Shown: positions 28,507 through 39,476, numbered from the stretch's first letter. The stretch is DNA of 64,000 nt from Fagopyrum homotropicum (GCA_033239125.1 BSWB01000004.1:122335235-122399234); one strand, 5' to 3'. Translations and numbers: made by a program. Notes: generated by a model from the sequence alone, not told the origin.

Positions 28507-30075
28507 ATGGACTTTGTAAGGAGAATGTCGGGAAGGATAAAGGAGAAGAAAGGAGAGCAAAATAAGAAAAGGAAAGGAAATCCCTCCACCTCTAGGGCAC
28601 CACCACCCTCATCTCCTTCACTACCATCCTCACCTTCACCTCCATCTTCACCCCCTCACCCTAGCATTCCAACCATACATGAGAACCACCTTGTAGCATT
28701 TGAGAAGATAGAGAAGAGGGCAGTGATTGGCCCTAGGTATTTGTTGTTGGAGGATCTACATCCTCTCAACATAGTTGATGACCTTACATGGCTCTTGGAT
28801 AGAGCCGGATTGCTTGTCTTCACGAACATTCGTGAAGACGCTTATGAGGAGATCACCCGAGAGGTTGTGACGTCTTTCGAGCACAGCCATGTTGATAGGA
28901 CCGTCTCCTTCCGTCTCATGAATCGAGACTATCAGTTGAGTATAGTTGAGTTTGGGACCATTTTCGGGTTCCATGAGACCTACAATGGTCGACTTCCTAG
29001 AGGCGTTTCCGCCAAGGATTTTTGGGAGGAAGTAGCCATGATTTACGCCGACGAGGACCGTTGGCAACCCGCCGATACCAAGGCTAGATTGATGTACCAT
29101 CTAGCCTTGAAGATAGCTCACCGTGTTCTTTCGGAGTGTCTCTTTCCTAGGACGGAGACGCCCCAAAAGATCAAGACGGATGAGCTCTTCCTTCTTTACA
29201 GTATGCTTTATGGATGCCGCGCAGATTGTGCTACTCTTTTGGCGGCTACGATGAGTAAACTCAAGAACAAATCGAAGGGGAACATTGGATATGGTGGGAT
29301 AGTGACCCACATGGCTAGGACATTTGGTGTGGATTTTTCAGCTTGCACCCGCATACCCGCCGTACCTCTAGGATTACATGCATTCATGGTTAGGGGACTC
29401 ATCTTCCCCACACATAGAGGTCCGCCTTATGCGGGCATGCCTTGGGAGAGCAGGACGGGTAGGGGTATTGAGTGGCTGCCAGAGTATTCCATTGTGGCGG
29501 GACGCCACAATTGGAAGGAGACGTTCGCTGCGATGCATGCGAACAGGCTTGTAGCTCCCCCTTACGTTCCACCACCAGTTGTGGATGAGGAGGACATGGG
29601 AGAGCAGTACGAGAGTGGTGGAGGAGCAGAGCAGGAGTTCGGCACGTTTCCGGATCAGCCGGAGGCGGCCCCGGATGTACCTAGGCGCTCTCCACGCCCA
29701 GCTAGAGCTTCAGGCTCGTCATCTCGCCGCGCCAGCGTGAGTGAGAGGCCCACGTGGATGACTACACCTCCCACTTGGTACAGCACACCCCCTCCTTGGT
29801 CCACGACGCAGCCAGCTGCACCACCGCCACCACCAGCACCAGCACCAGCCGATGCCCCCGCATGGTATGATCACGCCCAGGGATGGTATGAGAGGATGCC
29901 GGATTGGGCTACCGGACTTTCGGAGAGAGTTGGAGCACTAGAGATCCGGGCGGATGCTAGAGACGGACGCCTAGACGACCTTGACCACATGATGAGGGAC
30001 GTCTACCGCCAGCAGTTTGGGCGGTTCTATGATCTGAGTTTCTCTCCATTCCCACCTCCACCGGCACCGCAGTGA
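28507..30075 (+). CDS. Element C third ORF (ATHILA-type, env position)
   Basis: This is a 522-residue protein from the ATG at 28507. The N terminus is basic (RRMSGRIKEKKGEQNKKRKG, a possible nuclear signal), followed by a Pro/Ser run. A conserved domain spans about residues 55-350 (SFRLMNRDYQLSIVEFGTIF, DRWQPADTKARLMYHLALK, LSECLFPRTETPQK, GGIVTHMAR, DFSACTRIP, GMPWES). Residues about 355-520 are acidic, then SR-rich, then Trp/Pro repeats (PTWMTTPPTWYSTPPPW), ending in a coil and a proline-rich tail. No signal peptide or membrane span is visible. It resembles the ATHILA ORF family; A and D carry broken homologues. Function unknown; a DNA- or RNA-binding or trans-regulatory role would fit better than envelope. 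Confidence 0.85.
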   Translation: MDFVRRMSGRIKEKKGEQNKKRKGNPSTSRAPPPSSPSLPSSPSPPSSPPHPSIPTIHENHLVAFEKIEKRAVIGPRYLLLEDLHPLNIVDDLTWLLDRAGLLVFTNIREDAYEEITREVVTSFEHSHVDRTVSFRLMNRDYQLSIVEFGTIFGFHETYNGRLPRGVSAKDFWEEVAMIYADEDRWQPADTKARLMYHLALKIAHRVLSECLFPRTETPQKIKTDELFLLYSMLYGCRADCATLLAATMSKLKNKSKGNIGYGGIVTHMARTFGVDFSACTRIPAVPLGLHAFMVRGLIFPTHRGPPYAGMPWESRTGRGIEWLPEYSIVAGRHNWKETFAAMHANRLVAPPYVPPPVVDEEDMGEQYESGGGAEQEFGTFPDQPEAAPDVPRRSPRPARASGSSSRRASVSERPTWMTTPPTWYSTPPPWSTTQPAAPPPPPAPAPADAPAWYDHAQGWYERMPDWATGLSERVGALEIRADARDGRLDDLDHMMRDVYRQQFGRFYDLSFSPFPPPPAPQ

Positions 30076-31417
30076 TCGATGCATGACCGTTCGTTTTAGA
30101 CATTCCCGCCACCACTTGTGAGTTTCTTTTTCTTTTCTTTCTTTTGTTCTTTCTTTTGAACATTAGGGACAATGTTCGTCCTAAGTATGGGGTGGGATGT
30201 ACTAAAAATTTGTAATAACTCTACTCTCTATGTTGCTTTCATTTGAGACTATCGTTGCATGTTCATTATGTGTTACACGTTTCCTTATTGCATTGCATGA
30301 AAAATGACTTGAAAAACCCATAAAAATTGAAAAATTTTGAAAAATTTTGTGTTTCTAATGAATTGAGATGATTTCCATGATAATCACCACTTGTGAATTG
30401 AGTTTGATGACAATTGCATGCTTAAAAGGATTGTGAATTGAAAAGAATTTGAATGAATGAATTCTACCTCTTTTGCAAGTTTTATAATGTGAAAACGTTG
30501 CCTAAATCATGTTGAGAAATTGAAGTTGAAATCACATCATAAGTTCTTATACTTCTTGTTGAAATGATTAAGGCAATTCGATACTTTCTTTCCTCTTTCT
30601 TTGATCATCTAGCTCCTCATTAAAATATTAGCCTCCTTTACCTATCCGGGAATTTGGAGAAGTGAATGAGAAAAAGGCATGTTTGATGTGGGAGGGCCAT
30701 GAGAGCAATTATTTTGCAATCAATTGAATAGAAAGAAATTATAGGTTTGGGGAAGTCAATCATGACGATGAGTAACTCGGCACCATTCACATAGCCGGGT
30801 GTTTGTGTCTTGCCAAAGTCGGATTGAGCGATATTCCTAGCGGATTATGGTATGTGCGCTAAGGGTTTGAGGCATCTCTTGCAATTTTGAGAAACGCCAA
30901 TCTCCTAGGCTTCGGTTTTTGTGCACCTCTATCCATAACTCCAAAAGTAAAGTCGAAAAATGAAATGCAAGAGCGAAGCTCTAAGTTGAAGTGTTGCGGG
31001 AACCGCATAAGAAGAAGAAGGTAGTTGTCCACTTTCCCGGATTTATGCACCACTTTCCCTTAAAGTTTTCCCTTTCCTTCCGTATTCTAGACCTTTTCTT
31101 TGGAAGTCCTTAAGATCAAAAGAATGTTATATGACTTGGTGATCTAAATTAAAGCTTCTTATGATTGATTTTGATAATGTTTGAAGGTTATAATGCTTGT
31201 TTAGAAGTTAAGTTGGTTCATGAACTCTCTTTGCTTTTTACTCTTTGATTAAGTGTGTGAAAGTTTGAAAAACGATTGAAGCAAGGTTTGAGAATGATCT
31301 ATTCTTTAGAAGTCACATTCATCCAAAAGAAGGTACACATATTTCATCCTAACTCTTGTTTAAAGCTTTTTGAAAGACCTTGCTTAGGGACAAGCAAATG
31401 TTAAGTATGGGGTTATT
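30076..31417 (+). other. Element C 3' noncoding region
   Basis: This 1.3-kb stretch lies between the third ORF and the 3' LTR. It holds ctatccgggaatttgg near 30645, the conserved block at 30751-30933, and a purine-rich stretch (aagtatggggttattt) directly before the LTR at 31418, the likely plus-strand primer. No gene is seen. Confidence 0.75.
30751..30933 (+). other. Conserved 3' noncoding block, element C copy
   Basis: It is strongly conserved with the A, B and D copies, including cggcaccattcacatagcc, ggattgagcgatattcct and ctcctaggcttcggtttttg. A 10-codon ATG frame inside it ends at TAG in C and D, and in A after a slightly different start. It is more likely an RNA or priming signal than a gene. 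Confidence 0.7.
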
Positions 31418-33183
31418 TGTTAGCATGAAATATTGTGATATTTTAGGCACGTTTTCTAATCGTATTTGATTCATATTGATAGTCTTTGATTGATCTTTAT
31501 GCATATGTGAGCTAGTATTGCCTATATTTTCGATATGGATGTCTACACTAGTTCTATGTTGATTATAGGTGATTTGGAGCTATTTCCGAACGGAATCGAG
31601 CAAAAGAGAGTTGAGTTGATATGTCCATAGATCGAGGACACTTTTTGGAAGCAATTTGGAGTCTTAGATTGAGGAATGCACGAGTTTAGGGAAGAATCAC
31701 GTTCTTACCCTAAATTACGCCCTAAAATACGGCCGGAATCCAAACCACGTTCAGAATTACGGCCGTGGATTCAGGGTCAGAATTTGATGTTCATTCCAGG
31801 GGATTCTACGGCCGTGGAACTAACCGTAATTGTTTCCACGCCCTAGAATTACGGTCGTGGAATCTTCCACGACCGTGATCTTGGCGAATCTTTTCGCCAC
31901 ACTTCGAAGCCATGATCTTTTGAAGATTGGGCCGGGCCGACACTTTGCCCTGCATTATAAAAAGACGGAAGAAAGGAGATTCCGTCATGCTCGCTTACAA
32001 TCATCGCTTACACATTAACGCATATGCCTGCTTAGGATCGCTTAGCAACACACAAACCCTCATCTTAGAGGTATTTGGGAGATCTCATTGGAGATCAAAG
32101 TTCGGATTGGAGAGTTGCTCAAAACTCGCACTTTTAGTGGAGATTGCTGTGGATACCTCCGGATTTGCGGAAGATCGTAGTTTCTTGGAAGATTTTGCAA
32201 GAAGATCTCTCTTCTTGATTAGGTTCGATTTGGAAAACGGATTGACATCCCGTTTTCTTTTCTTTCCTAGGGTTACGATTATTTGTTCTATTGTGAATCT
32301 TTTGACATTGCTTATTCTCTTTGTGACTTTGAGATTGAATTGAAGAGTATTGAAAGTTCTTGAAAGTTTTCATCTTTTTATCTTTTAATTCTTGAATTGA
32401 TATCAATATGACTGTTATTGGCTAAAAACCCTTAACAATTCTAAGGTGAAGGGTTGGTAGTTGTGGCATAGGTGATGATAGATCGATCGCAAACAGATTA
32501 GACCCTGAGAGTTAGAGAATTGTCGCCGACAGCCCTAAATTACGGTCTGTTCTTGAGTCCACGGCCGTGGAACCTCAAGAACTAACCGTGATTTTCCTTA
32601 AGTCTACGAACCTGCTTTTACTTTAATCCAAAGTTAAAGATTTGCTTTAGCTTAGTTTAGACTTGTCTTTTCTAGGTGGTAGTGAAGCCTCAACAACCTC
32701 TACCTCGATTGTGAGCCTCAACAACCTCAATCGGTTAAGTTAGTCTTGATCTTTAGATTATAAGTTTGGGTATTTGATACTAATCCTCGTCTTTAGAATC
32801 TTTCTATATTGAGCCTCAACAACCTGTATAGGGAGTGTCTTTTAGGTGAGTTACATAAGGTTTTTGGAACCTCAACCGTACGATTACCTTACATTAGTAT
32901 ACCTTTGCATATCTCTACTCTGTCTTTACATCATTAGTATATCTTGAATCTATTGCCGCAACTGGATACCCGGAACTTTAGGATTGTTGTTTTCCCAATA
33001 TCTGCAAAACTCCCATATTTACTTGCTTGATAACCTGCAATCGAGTTCGTTCCACCCAAATCCCTGTGTTCGATACTCTGGAATTCTTGCTTAACTACGT
33101 CGATCCGTACACTGCGGGTTCGCTTGCTTGATTCTAGTTTTATAAATTTAAAACTTATTTGCACTCACCTCTAGGGGCGAACA
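31418..33183 (+). repeat. Element C 3' LTR
   Basis: This LTR is the same length as the 5' copy and almost the same sequence. Its TATA is at 31956-31964; palindromes are at 31710-31879 and 32532-32595. Short open frames here duplicate those of the 5' LTR and are not genes. Confidence 0.95.
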
Positions 33184-33188
33184 ACTCC
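33184..33188. repeat. Target-site duplication of element C, right copy
   Basis: The bases actcc match 19934-19938. Chromovirus G resumes here. Confidence 0.93.
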
Positions 33189-34444
33189 CACTGCTTGAAA
33201 ATATACTTTAGACTCTTATAGTCTGTGAAGATCTGACATGTAGCACCATACAGGTAATGTCTCCAGATCTTCACATGAACTACCGCTGCTAACTACAGAT
33301 CATGAGTCGGTTAGTTCTCCTCATACGTCTTTAGCTGTCTAGACGCATAAGCAATCACTCTGCGTCTCTGCATCAATACACATCCCAAGCCTAGCTTGGA
33401 TGCATCTCTGTAAACTACAAAATCATCAGAACCCTCTGGTTGTGCCAAGACAGGAGCAGAAGTCAAACGCCTCTTAACCTACTCAAAACTCTGGGCATAC
33501 TGGTCGGTCCACACAAATTTGGTAGTCTTCCTCAAAAGACTCGTCAGTGGACGGGCAATCACAGAAAATCCCTCCACAAAGCGTCTGTAATAACTGGCTA
33601 GGCCAAGAAAGCTACGCACTTCATTGACGTTCGTCAGTGTCGTCCAAGCTGCAACAAACTCGATTTTCGCCGGATCAACCATAATCCCATTAGCGGAGAC
33701 GATGTGTCCAAGAAAAGCAACCTTAGACATCCAAAACTCGCACTTAGAGAGCTTGACATACAACTCTCTGTCCCTCAAAATCTGCAAAACTATCCTCAGA
33801 TGACCGGCATGCTCCTCTCTGCTACGAGAGTATATCAAAATGTCATCAATGAAGACCATCACAAACTGATCAAGGAAGTCGATAAAGATACTGTTCATCA
33901 ACTCCATGAAGACTGTTGGTGCATTCGTCAGCCCGAATGGCATCACTACAAACTCGTAGTGTCCATAACGGGTACATAATGCCGTCTTGTGCACGTCCTG
34001 CTCCCTCACCCTCAACTGGTGATATCTTGAGCGTAAATCAATCCGGGAGAAGACTGTCACTCCTTGAAGTTGATCAAGTAGATCATCAATACGAGGCAGT
34101 GGATACCTGTTCTTGATGGTCACCTTATTCAGCTCTCTATAATCAATGCACAATCTCAACGATCCGTCATTCTTCAGCACGAAGAGGACAGGTGCGTCCC
34201 ATGGTGAAATACTAGGGTGAATGAAGCCCTTCTCAACCAAATCCTTGAGTTGCTTCTTCAGCTCCAACATCTCGACATGTGCCATATGGTATGAGGCCTT
34301 CGAGATGGGTTTCGTACCAGGCTCCAACTCGATACTGAAATCCACACTCCTCTGAGGCGGCAAACTCGACGGCTCACCAAACACGTCTGCAAACTTGCAG
34401 ACTACTGGAATGTCCTCCAAAGCTGGACTCTCTCCATCCTTCAT
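33189..34444 (-). pseudogene. Element G reverse transcriptase and start of RNase H
   Basis: The 321-codon frame at 33479-34444 covers RT: KKQLKDLVEKGFIHPSISPW, LRLCIDYRELNKVTIKNRYP, MPFGLTNAPTVF, active site FIDDILIYS, and SFLGLASYYRRFVEGF. RNase H follows with stops at 33189-33478 (SKLGLGCVLMQ, IAYASRQLK, FTDYKSLKYIF) and then meets C's insertion. The family is chromoviral Ty3/gypsy. RT itself is open here, but the element is dead overall. Confidence 0.88.
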
Positions 34445-34453
34445 GGCATAGCA

Positions 34454-34981
34454 CTAGAAGGCATCACATCCTTGTGCTATCAGTCTAGCTGCTCGTACGG
34501 CACTGATGACAGAGCCCGTCTTCCCAAGGCCCCAACCTCGGAAGACCTCAATCTGACCAACCTCGGTAGAGACTATAACAGTCCGTGTACCAACATCTAA
34601 AACTGCATGGTGTCTACGCATCCAATCCATACCTAATATGACTTCTTCATGCATTAATGGCATGACTAAGAAGTCAACAAATAAAACATGAGTCCCTAAA
34701 CGAAAGGGACAACTACGTATCTCACGGGTACCTCTAACCCGACTACCATCAGGTAAACCTATAGTAAAGGGTATCCCCTCTATAGTAGCTAAACTCAGAC
34801 GCTCAACACATGTATTAAAAATAAAGGAATGCGTAGCACCCGTATCAAACAAGACTCTAACAAGTAAACCATGAAGCAAAATGGTACCTGTAGCAGCCGG
34901 TGCAGGTGGATCATCTGCACTCCTCAACTCAAAAGCTCTACCCTGAGCTCCTCCGGTGTCAGCGGCACTCCCACCACGACC
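34454..34981 (-). pseudogene. Element G protease
   Basis: The aspartic protease has active site VLFDTGATHSFI and the later VILGMDWMRRHHAVLD. A TAG at 34454 separates it in frame from RT. It lies directly after the gag zinc knuckle region. Confidence 0.83.
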
Positions 34982-36293
34982 TCTGCCTCTACTCCGCCCG
35001 ACAACAGATCCCTAAGTAGAAGGACGATCTAGGACTCTCTGCTGTCCTTGTGTCTGCTGCTAAGGTGTCCTCTGACCACCTCCTGCTTCACTGGCAGGGG
35101 AAGAACACTACTGAGATGTAACTCCACCCTGTCTACAGAAGGCAGCTCGATATCCTGGTCTACCGTAGGTGAAGCAAGTCACAACTGGTCTGAGACAACG
35201 TGGCTTCAGATGGCCAAGATCACGACAGTTGTAACAATGTCGTCTCTTGTCTGCAGTAAGTGCAGACGAGGGGTAACTTTGACGTCTTTGGTCTCGTCTA
35301 GACCCAGATGCTCCTCCAACTCCACTAGTCTGCCCAATGCGCTGCCTTTTCTCAGACCGTCTCGTTTGAGAAGCTCTCCTTTGATTAGCTCGCTCTTTCT
35401 CATAGGCAGAAGCCCGATCTTGATAATCAGCTAGGGACTCACAATGGAATCCTGCCATGTATGAGCGTGTGCTCTCTCTTAGACAACGGGAGAATAGGTA
35501 CACATGCTAGTTCTTAGATGGTGCAGCTGGACCCAACAAAGCTAACTCAGTCTGGAAGTGGTGGATGGCGTCAACAATAGGCACGTCCTCAAAGCCGGCC
35601 TCCACAATATCCTGCAACTTCTCCCTCCTCAGTGACGCAGGGCATAACTTATCTCTAATCATACTCCTTATACGGTCATAACTGGTGGCTTTGGCTCGTA
35701 CAGTCTTTCACCATTGATGTGCAAGGTCACGGAATAGAGACTGAACTAGCTCTATCCGTCTGTACTCAGGACATCTAATAGACTCTAAAGCTGAGTCTAC
35801 GTGTCCTATCTATACCTCGGTCTCTAACCCAATCTGCCTTGAGAAGGGTGATACTCCCTCCTGATGGAATGCCTTCTACCAGGTATCTAGTCGAGGCCCT
35901 CTGGTCTCCTCTGTAGCTTGAATAGTCTTAACAACACATGCCGGCAAAGCTGGAACTTGTGTGGCTCCCTGAGACATCTTTGAAGATCCCTCATGCCCTG
36001 GTAGATCTGGGGCCCGTCTGCCAGCTCTGACAGCCTCCTCGAAATGTCTGAGGTACTCTCTAAACTCTGGTCCCCCATGGAGACACGGTCTGAATCATTA
36101 GACTAGACTCGATGTGAATGATGTCTCCTCAATCCACCACTCCTTGTCTCTGGGATGACACTCTCAGCGACCTCCTCATGTACCTCCTCCACCACTGGTG
36201 GATCAGATGCAGGAACTAGTCCCACACCTGGAGGAAGGGGTGGTCTACCTCTACCTCTGCCTACAGGAGCAGTAGCTGTAGTCCGAGCCATTT
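34982..36293 (-). pseudogene. Element G gag
   Basis: The probable start is the ATG of MARTTATAPVGRGRGRPP near 36293. Stops and shifts break the middle. Zinc knuckle CYNCRDLGHLKPRC near 35230 keeps the CX2CX4HX4C spacing, and a degenerate second one follows (CFTYGRPGYRAAFC). The 5' LTR and primer site expected to the right are not found, so the element is truncated there. Confidence 0.78.
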
Positions 36294-36337
36294 GCGGGGT
36301 ATACACGCCTAACTTATAAGGCTCTATATAGGCCATA

Positions 36338-36372
<35 letters not shown>

Positions 36373-36429
36373 TTAACACATATACAAACATAATCCATAA
36401 TACATATATATACATATCTATACTGTAGA
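36294..36429. repeat. AT microsatellite and junction between G and H1
   Basis: An uninterrupted (AT)n tract lies at 36341-36371, followed by AT-rich sequence. Left of it is chromovirus leader, right of it the interior of a copia element. Neither element's LTR is present, so one or both were deleted here. The exact junction cannot be set by eye. Confidence 0.6.
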
Positions 36430-36971
36430 GATCCATAGCAGAGGTGACGACTTCTCAAAAATTTCTCTTTGGCAAGGCGAACACTGTCTGACCGGGAAGG
36501 GTATGTAAGGGAAAGATCTGCAGGAATCCCTAAAATCTCACATAAAACAGTGGGAGTGAGAGAGATTGGAGTACCTTTAACAGACGTTTCAAGGGTGAGA
36601 ATCCCCTTTTCCCGTTTTGCGACGAGATTTACATATAACAATCTTGTGAGTCTTGGGAATGCAAAATCTCCTGGATTTTAGATCTTCCAGATTGATGAAT
36701 TTTCAAGCATTGTGATGTAAGGAATCTGAAGAGTTTCCAAAAAGTCGATGTCCACCATATCACACATATAGAGGGGACGATTATGAAACCCATCCAACCA
36801 AGATCCTGTAGCTTGAAAGTTAACAAACCCAAATGTTGGAAGGCCAATATCTGTTGAGATCTCCAAGTCTGCAGGAAATTGTTCATCTTCGGTAGCTGAG
36901 GAGATGTAAGCGAAGTCCTTTTTGACTGTCGAGGCTAGACGACAAGCATTTTTCTTACTTCTTGGAGCCAT
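36430..36971 (-). pseudogene. Element H1 3' ORF (SIRE-type), truncated
   Basis: The frame starts at MAPRSKKNACRLAS (36971), with a stop near 36678. It resumes in another frame to about 36430 (MLYVNLVAKREKG, LETSVKGTPISLTPTVLCEI). It lies downstream of copia RNase H, where SIRE elements carry an extra ORF. It aligns with the H2 ORF at 53935-55320 and resembles a widespread plant transposon-associated domain (motif like FYVNL...VKG...LTPTVLCEILGIP). The C-terminal half is missing at the junction with G. Confidence 0.65.
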
Positions 36972-37450
36972 GAATGAATTTGTGAGAGAAATGAAGGGTT
37001 TTGGAAAGACATAGTGAGGCGTTTTGGGTGCAGTAAAGACTTTGAATAAGGAAAGAAAAAGTAAGAAAGGGAGAAGGTTGATCTTTAAAGGTAGAATGTA
37101 AATTCAATTTATGATTTATCAAGATCTTGAGGTAATCAAGGCCTTGAAAAACAAAAATTGGTTTATATTCTTTTCCAATAAAATCTCAACTAATTTTTCA
37201 AACCAAATATTTGAATACAAAAATAAGGACATTTGAAAACATTTTAAAAATCCTTCTGTAAAATAATTTAGAGATCAAAATATCTAAAATATATTAACCC
37301 CTAAATAGATCCGTGATTTTCAATGTGGCCATTGAATTCCGTTTCAAGGCCCTTGAATTCCGTTTTAAGGCCCTTGAATTTCATTTCAAGGCCCTTGAAA
37401 TTGACGAATGGGCTGCATTCGAAGGAGAAAATAAAACGATTTACTCCCCC
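36972..37450 (-). other. Element H1 noncoding spacer, RNase H to 3' ORF
   Basis: This AT-rich spacer contains three near-tandem ttcaaggcccttgaa copies at 37326-37401 (unit about 24 bp). No open frame is seen. Confidence 0.65.
37326..37401 (-). promoter_or_regulatory. Copia palindrome cluster, H1 spacer
   Basis: Three copies related to TTCAAGGCCTTGAA, each with one extra central C. The position just after pol parallels the Athila clusters. Confidence 0.65.
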
Positions 37451-39070
37451 CTAAGTTAATGTTTTCTTGTTCAACATACCAAGCTCTAATCTCATAAAAT
37501 TTAATTGATCTTCACGTAGAGGCTTAATAAATATATCTACAAGCTGCAAGTTAGTTGATATAAAAAATATCAAAACATAACCTTTCTCAACATGATCACA
37601 TATGAAGTGATGCCTTACATTGATATGCTTAGTCCTTGAATGCTGCACAAGATTTTTAGTAATCGAAATAGCACTAGTATTGTCACATTTTAACGGGATA
37701 CCTTTTAGATCAAAGCCAAGATCACAAAGTTGTTGAGCTATCCATAGAATTTGTGCACAACAGGCTCCCGCAACTATGTATTCTTCTTCAACTGGGGATA
37801 GGGCAACCGAGTTTTGCTTCTCGGAGTGCCAACTGATTAGGGATGACCCTAAGAATGGGAAACATCCAGAAGTACTCTTTTGATCGACCTTATAACCTAT
37901 GAAGTCAACATTTGAATAGCCAACGAGGTGAAACAAGCTTTGATGTGGGTTCCATAACCCTAAATCCTTAGTGCCATTGAGATACCGACATATCCTTTTC
38001 ACAGCTATCAAGTGTGACTCTTTAGGATCAATTTGAAATCTTGCACATATGCACACACTAAACATAATGTCAAGTCAACTAGCGGTTAGATATAACAAAG
38101 AACCGATCATACCTCGATACTCCTTTTGTACAATACTTTTACCGTCTTTGTCATGATTAAGTGAAAATGTGGAACTCATTGGAGTTTTTGCTACCTTGGA
38201 TTGATCCATTTTATACTTCTTAAGCAAGTCCTTGATATACTTGCTTTGACTGAGAAATATTCCTTTCTTTACCTGTGTAACTTGAAGTCCAAGAAAGAAA
38301 TTTAACTCTCCCATTAAGCTCATTTCGAATTCCCTACACATAATATCTGAAAATTCTTTGCATAGAGAATCGTTAGTAGCACCGAATAATATATCATCAA
38401 CTTAAATTTGTACTACTAATATATCGTTGCCTCTGGTTTTGATAAATAAAGTTTTGTCAATCAAACCTCTTTTGAAATCATTTTCAAGGAGATACTTGGA
38501 CAATCTTTCATACCAAGCTCGAGGAGCTTGCTTAAGACCATAAAGAGCTTTGTCTAGTTTTAAAACATGATCCAGAAATTCATCATTTGCAAAACCGGGA
38601 GGTTGAGTAATGTAGACTTCTTCTTTTAAGAAGCCATTTAGAAAAGCACATTTTACATCCATTTGAAATAACTTTATGCTCATGAAGGATGCAAAAGCAA
38701 GTAGCATACATATGGCTTCTAACCTGGCAACCGGAGCAAAAGTCTCCTCATACTCAATACCTTCTTCTTGGTTATAACCTTGAGCTACAAGTCGTGCTTT
38801 GTTTAGAGTGACCTTTCCACTTTCATCCAACTTGTTTCGAAAAACCCATTTGGTGCCAATGACGGATTGGTGCTTCGGTGTAGACGTGAGTGTCCAAACT
38901 TTGTTTCTCTTAAACTCATTAAGTTCATTTTGCATGACCATGATCCAATCGGATTCTTGAAGAGTTTGAACATAGTTCTTGGGCTCAACAAGAGACACGA
39001 ACGCCGAAAATGCAAATAATTTGTTAAACCTAGATCGAGTTTCAACTCCTGCGCTTGGAACTGAGATCAC
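37451..39070 (-). pseudogene. Element H1 copia reverse transcriptase and RNase H
   Basis: Ty1/copia RT of the SIRE type: VETRSRFNKLFAFSAFVS, WVFRNKLDESGKV, KARLVAQGYNQEEGIEYEETF, FLNGFLKEEVYITQPPGF, KALYGLKQAPRAWYERL, DDILFGATND. RNase H follows: LVGYSNVDFIGYKVDQKSTS and QHSRTKHINVRHHF. In-frame stops lie just before VDDILFG and after YLTAS, and substitutions such as PVEEEY for the usual TAEAEY show decay. Gag, protease and integrase are absent from the window. Confidence 0.88.
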
Positions 39071-39292
39071 ATTCTCTGGTGGATGGTATGAAGAATATTG
39101 AAAATTCCTCCTTTTGTAACAAGGCCTTGAAGTTGAGTTTCAAGGCCTTGAAACTGAGTTCTGACATCGCAATTTTTTGTTTCAAGGTCTTGAAGATGTG
39201 TTTCAAGGTCTTGAGATTGTTCTCCGGTATCTTCAATCTTTTCTTTCATATTCTTTTCATGAACTTTAGGATCTTCTTTGAAGAACCGTTAG
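39071..39292 (-). pseudogene. Element H1 integrase-RT linker with repeats
   Basis: The minus-strand frame reads FKEDPKVHEKNMKEKIED, then repeated LETxLQ(D/G)LETK units. The repeats come from palindromic ttcaaggccttgaa copies at 39120-39217. Left of it is RT. At 39293 the sequence switches to the end of a SIRE LTR, so H1 is cut here. Confidence 0.65.
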
Positions 39293-39476
39293 GTGAATAT
39301 AAAGGATAAAGATAATCTAGAAGAGGGGTTGAATAGAGTATGAGAACTTTTTACAAAAACCTATCTCAAGGCTTTGAAACTGATTTCAAAGGCCTTGATG
39401 TCGATCTGAGCTCTTTGTGACACACTTTGATTTCATGGGATTTGAAACTTATTTCAAGGGCCTTGACTTTGTTCAC
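39293..39476 (-). repeat. Element H2 3' LTR, distal part
   Basis: On the minus strand this ends ctctattcaacccctcttct...tatattca, typical of the end of SIRE LTRs. It continues across element D into 52417-53585. Palindromic ttcaaggcc copies lie at 39366-39468. Confidence 0.7.
39472..39476. repeat. Target-site duplication of element D, left copy
   Basis: The bases ttcac repeat at 52417-52421. Confidence 0.92.

Larger units (their letters stand above)
19939..33183 (+). mobile_element. Element C: young, nearly intact Athila-type retrotransposon
   Basis: This 13,245-bp element has two 1766-bp LTRs differing at about four positions by eye (for example gcaaagg/gcaaaag, gtttgg/gttcgg, tggaga/tggata, ttgata/ttggta), a tRNA-Asp primer site and the duplication actcc. 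It encodes gag, a full protease-RT-RNase H-integrase frame and a 522-codon third ORF. The only coding lesion I see is one TAA between gag and pol. It is inserted in the RNase H of chromovirus G, in the opposite orientation. Among the elements here it is the best candidate for recent mobility. Confidence 0.95.

Noticed and set aside
28507..30075. Calling the third ORF an envelope gene
   Set aside because: No signal peptide, hydrophobic span or glycosylation-rich ectodomain is visible; only the position is env-like.
30751..30933. The 10-codon ATG frame inside the conserved 3' block as a small gene
   Set aside because: Conservation extends evenly across the block beyond the frame, with no codon-position bias visible.
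36294..36340. ggctctatata as a degenerate tRNA-Met primer site for G
   Set aside because: Only about six bases fit, and no adjacent LTR is present.
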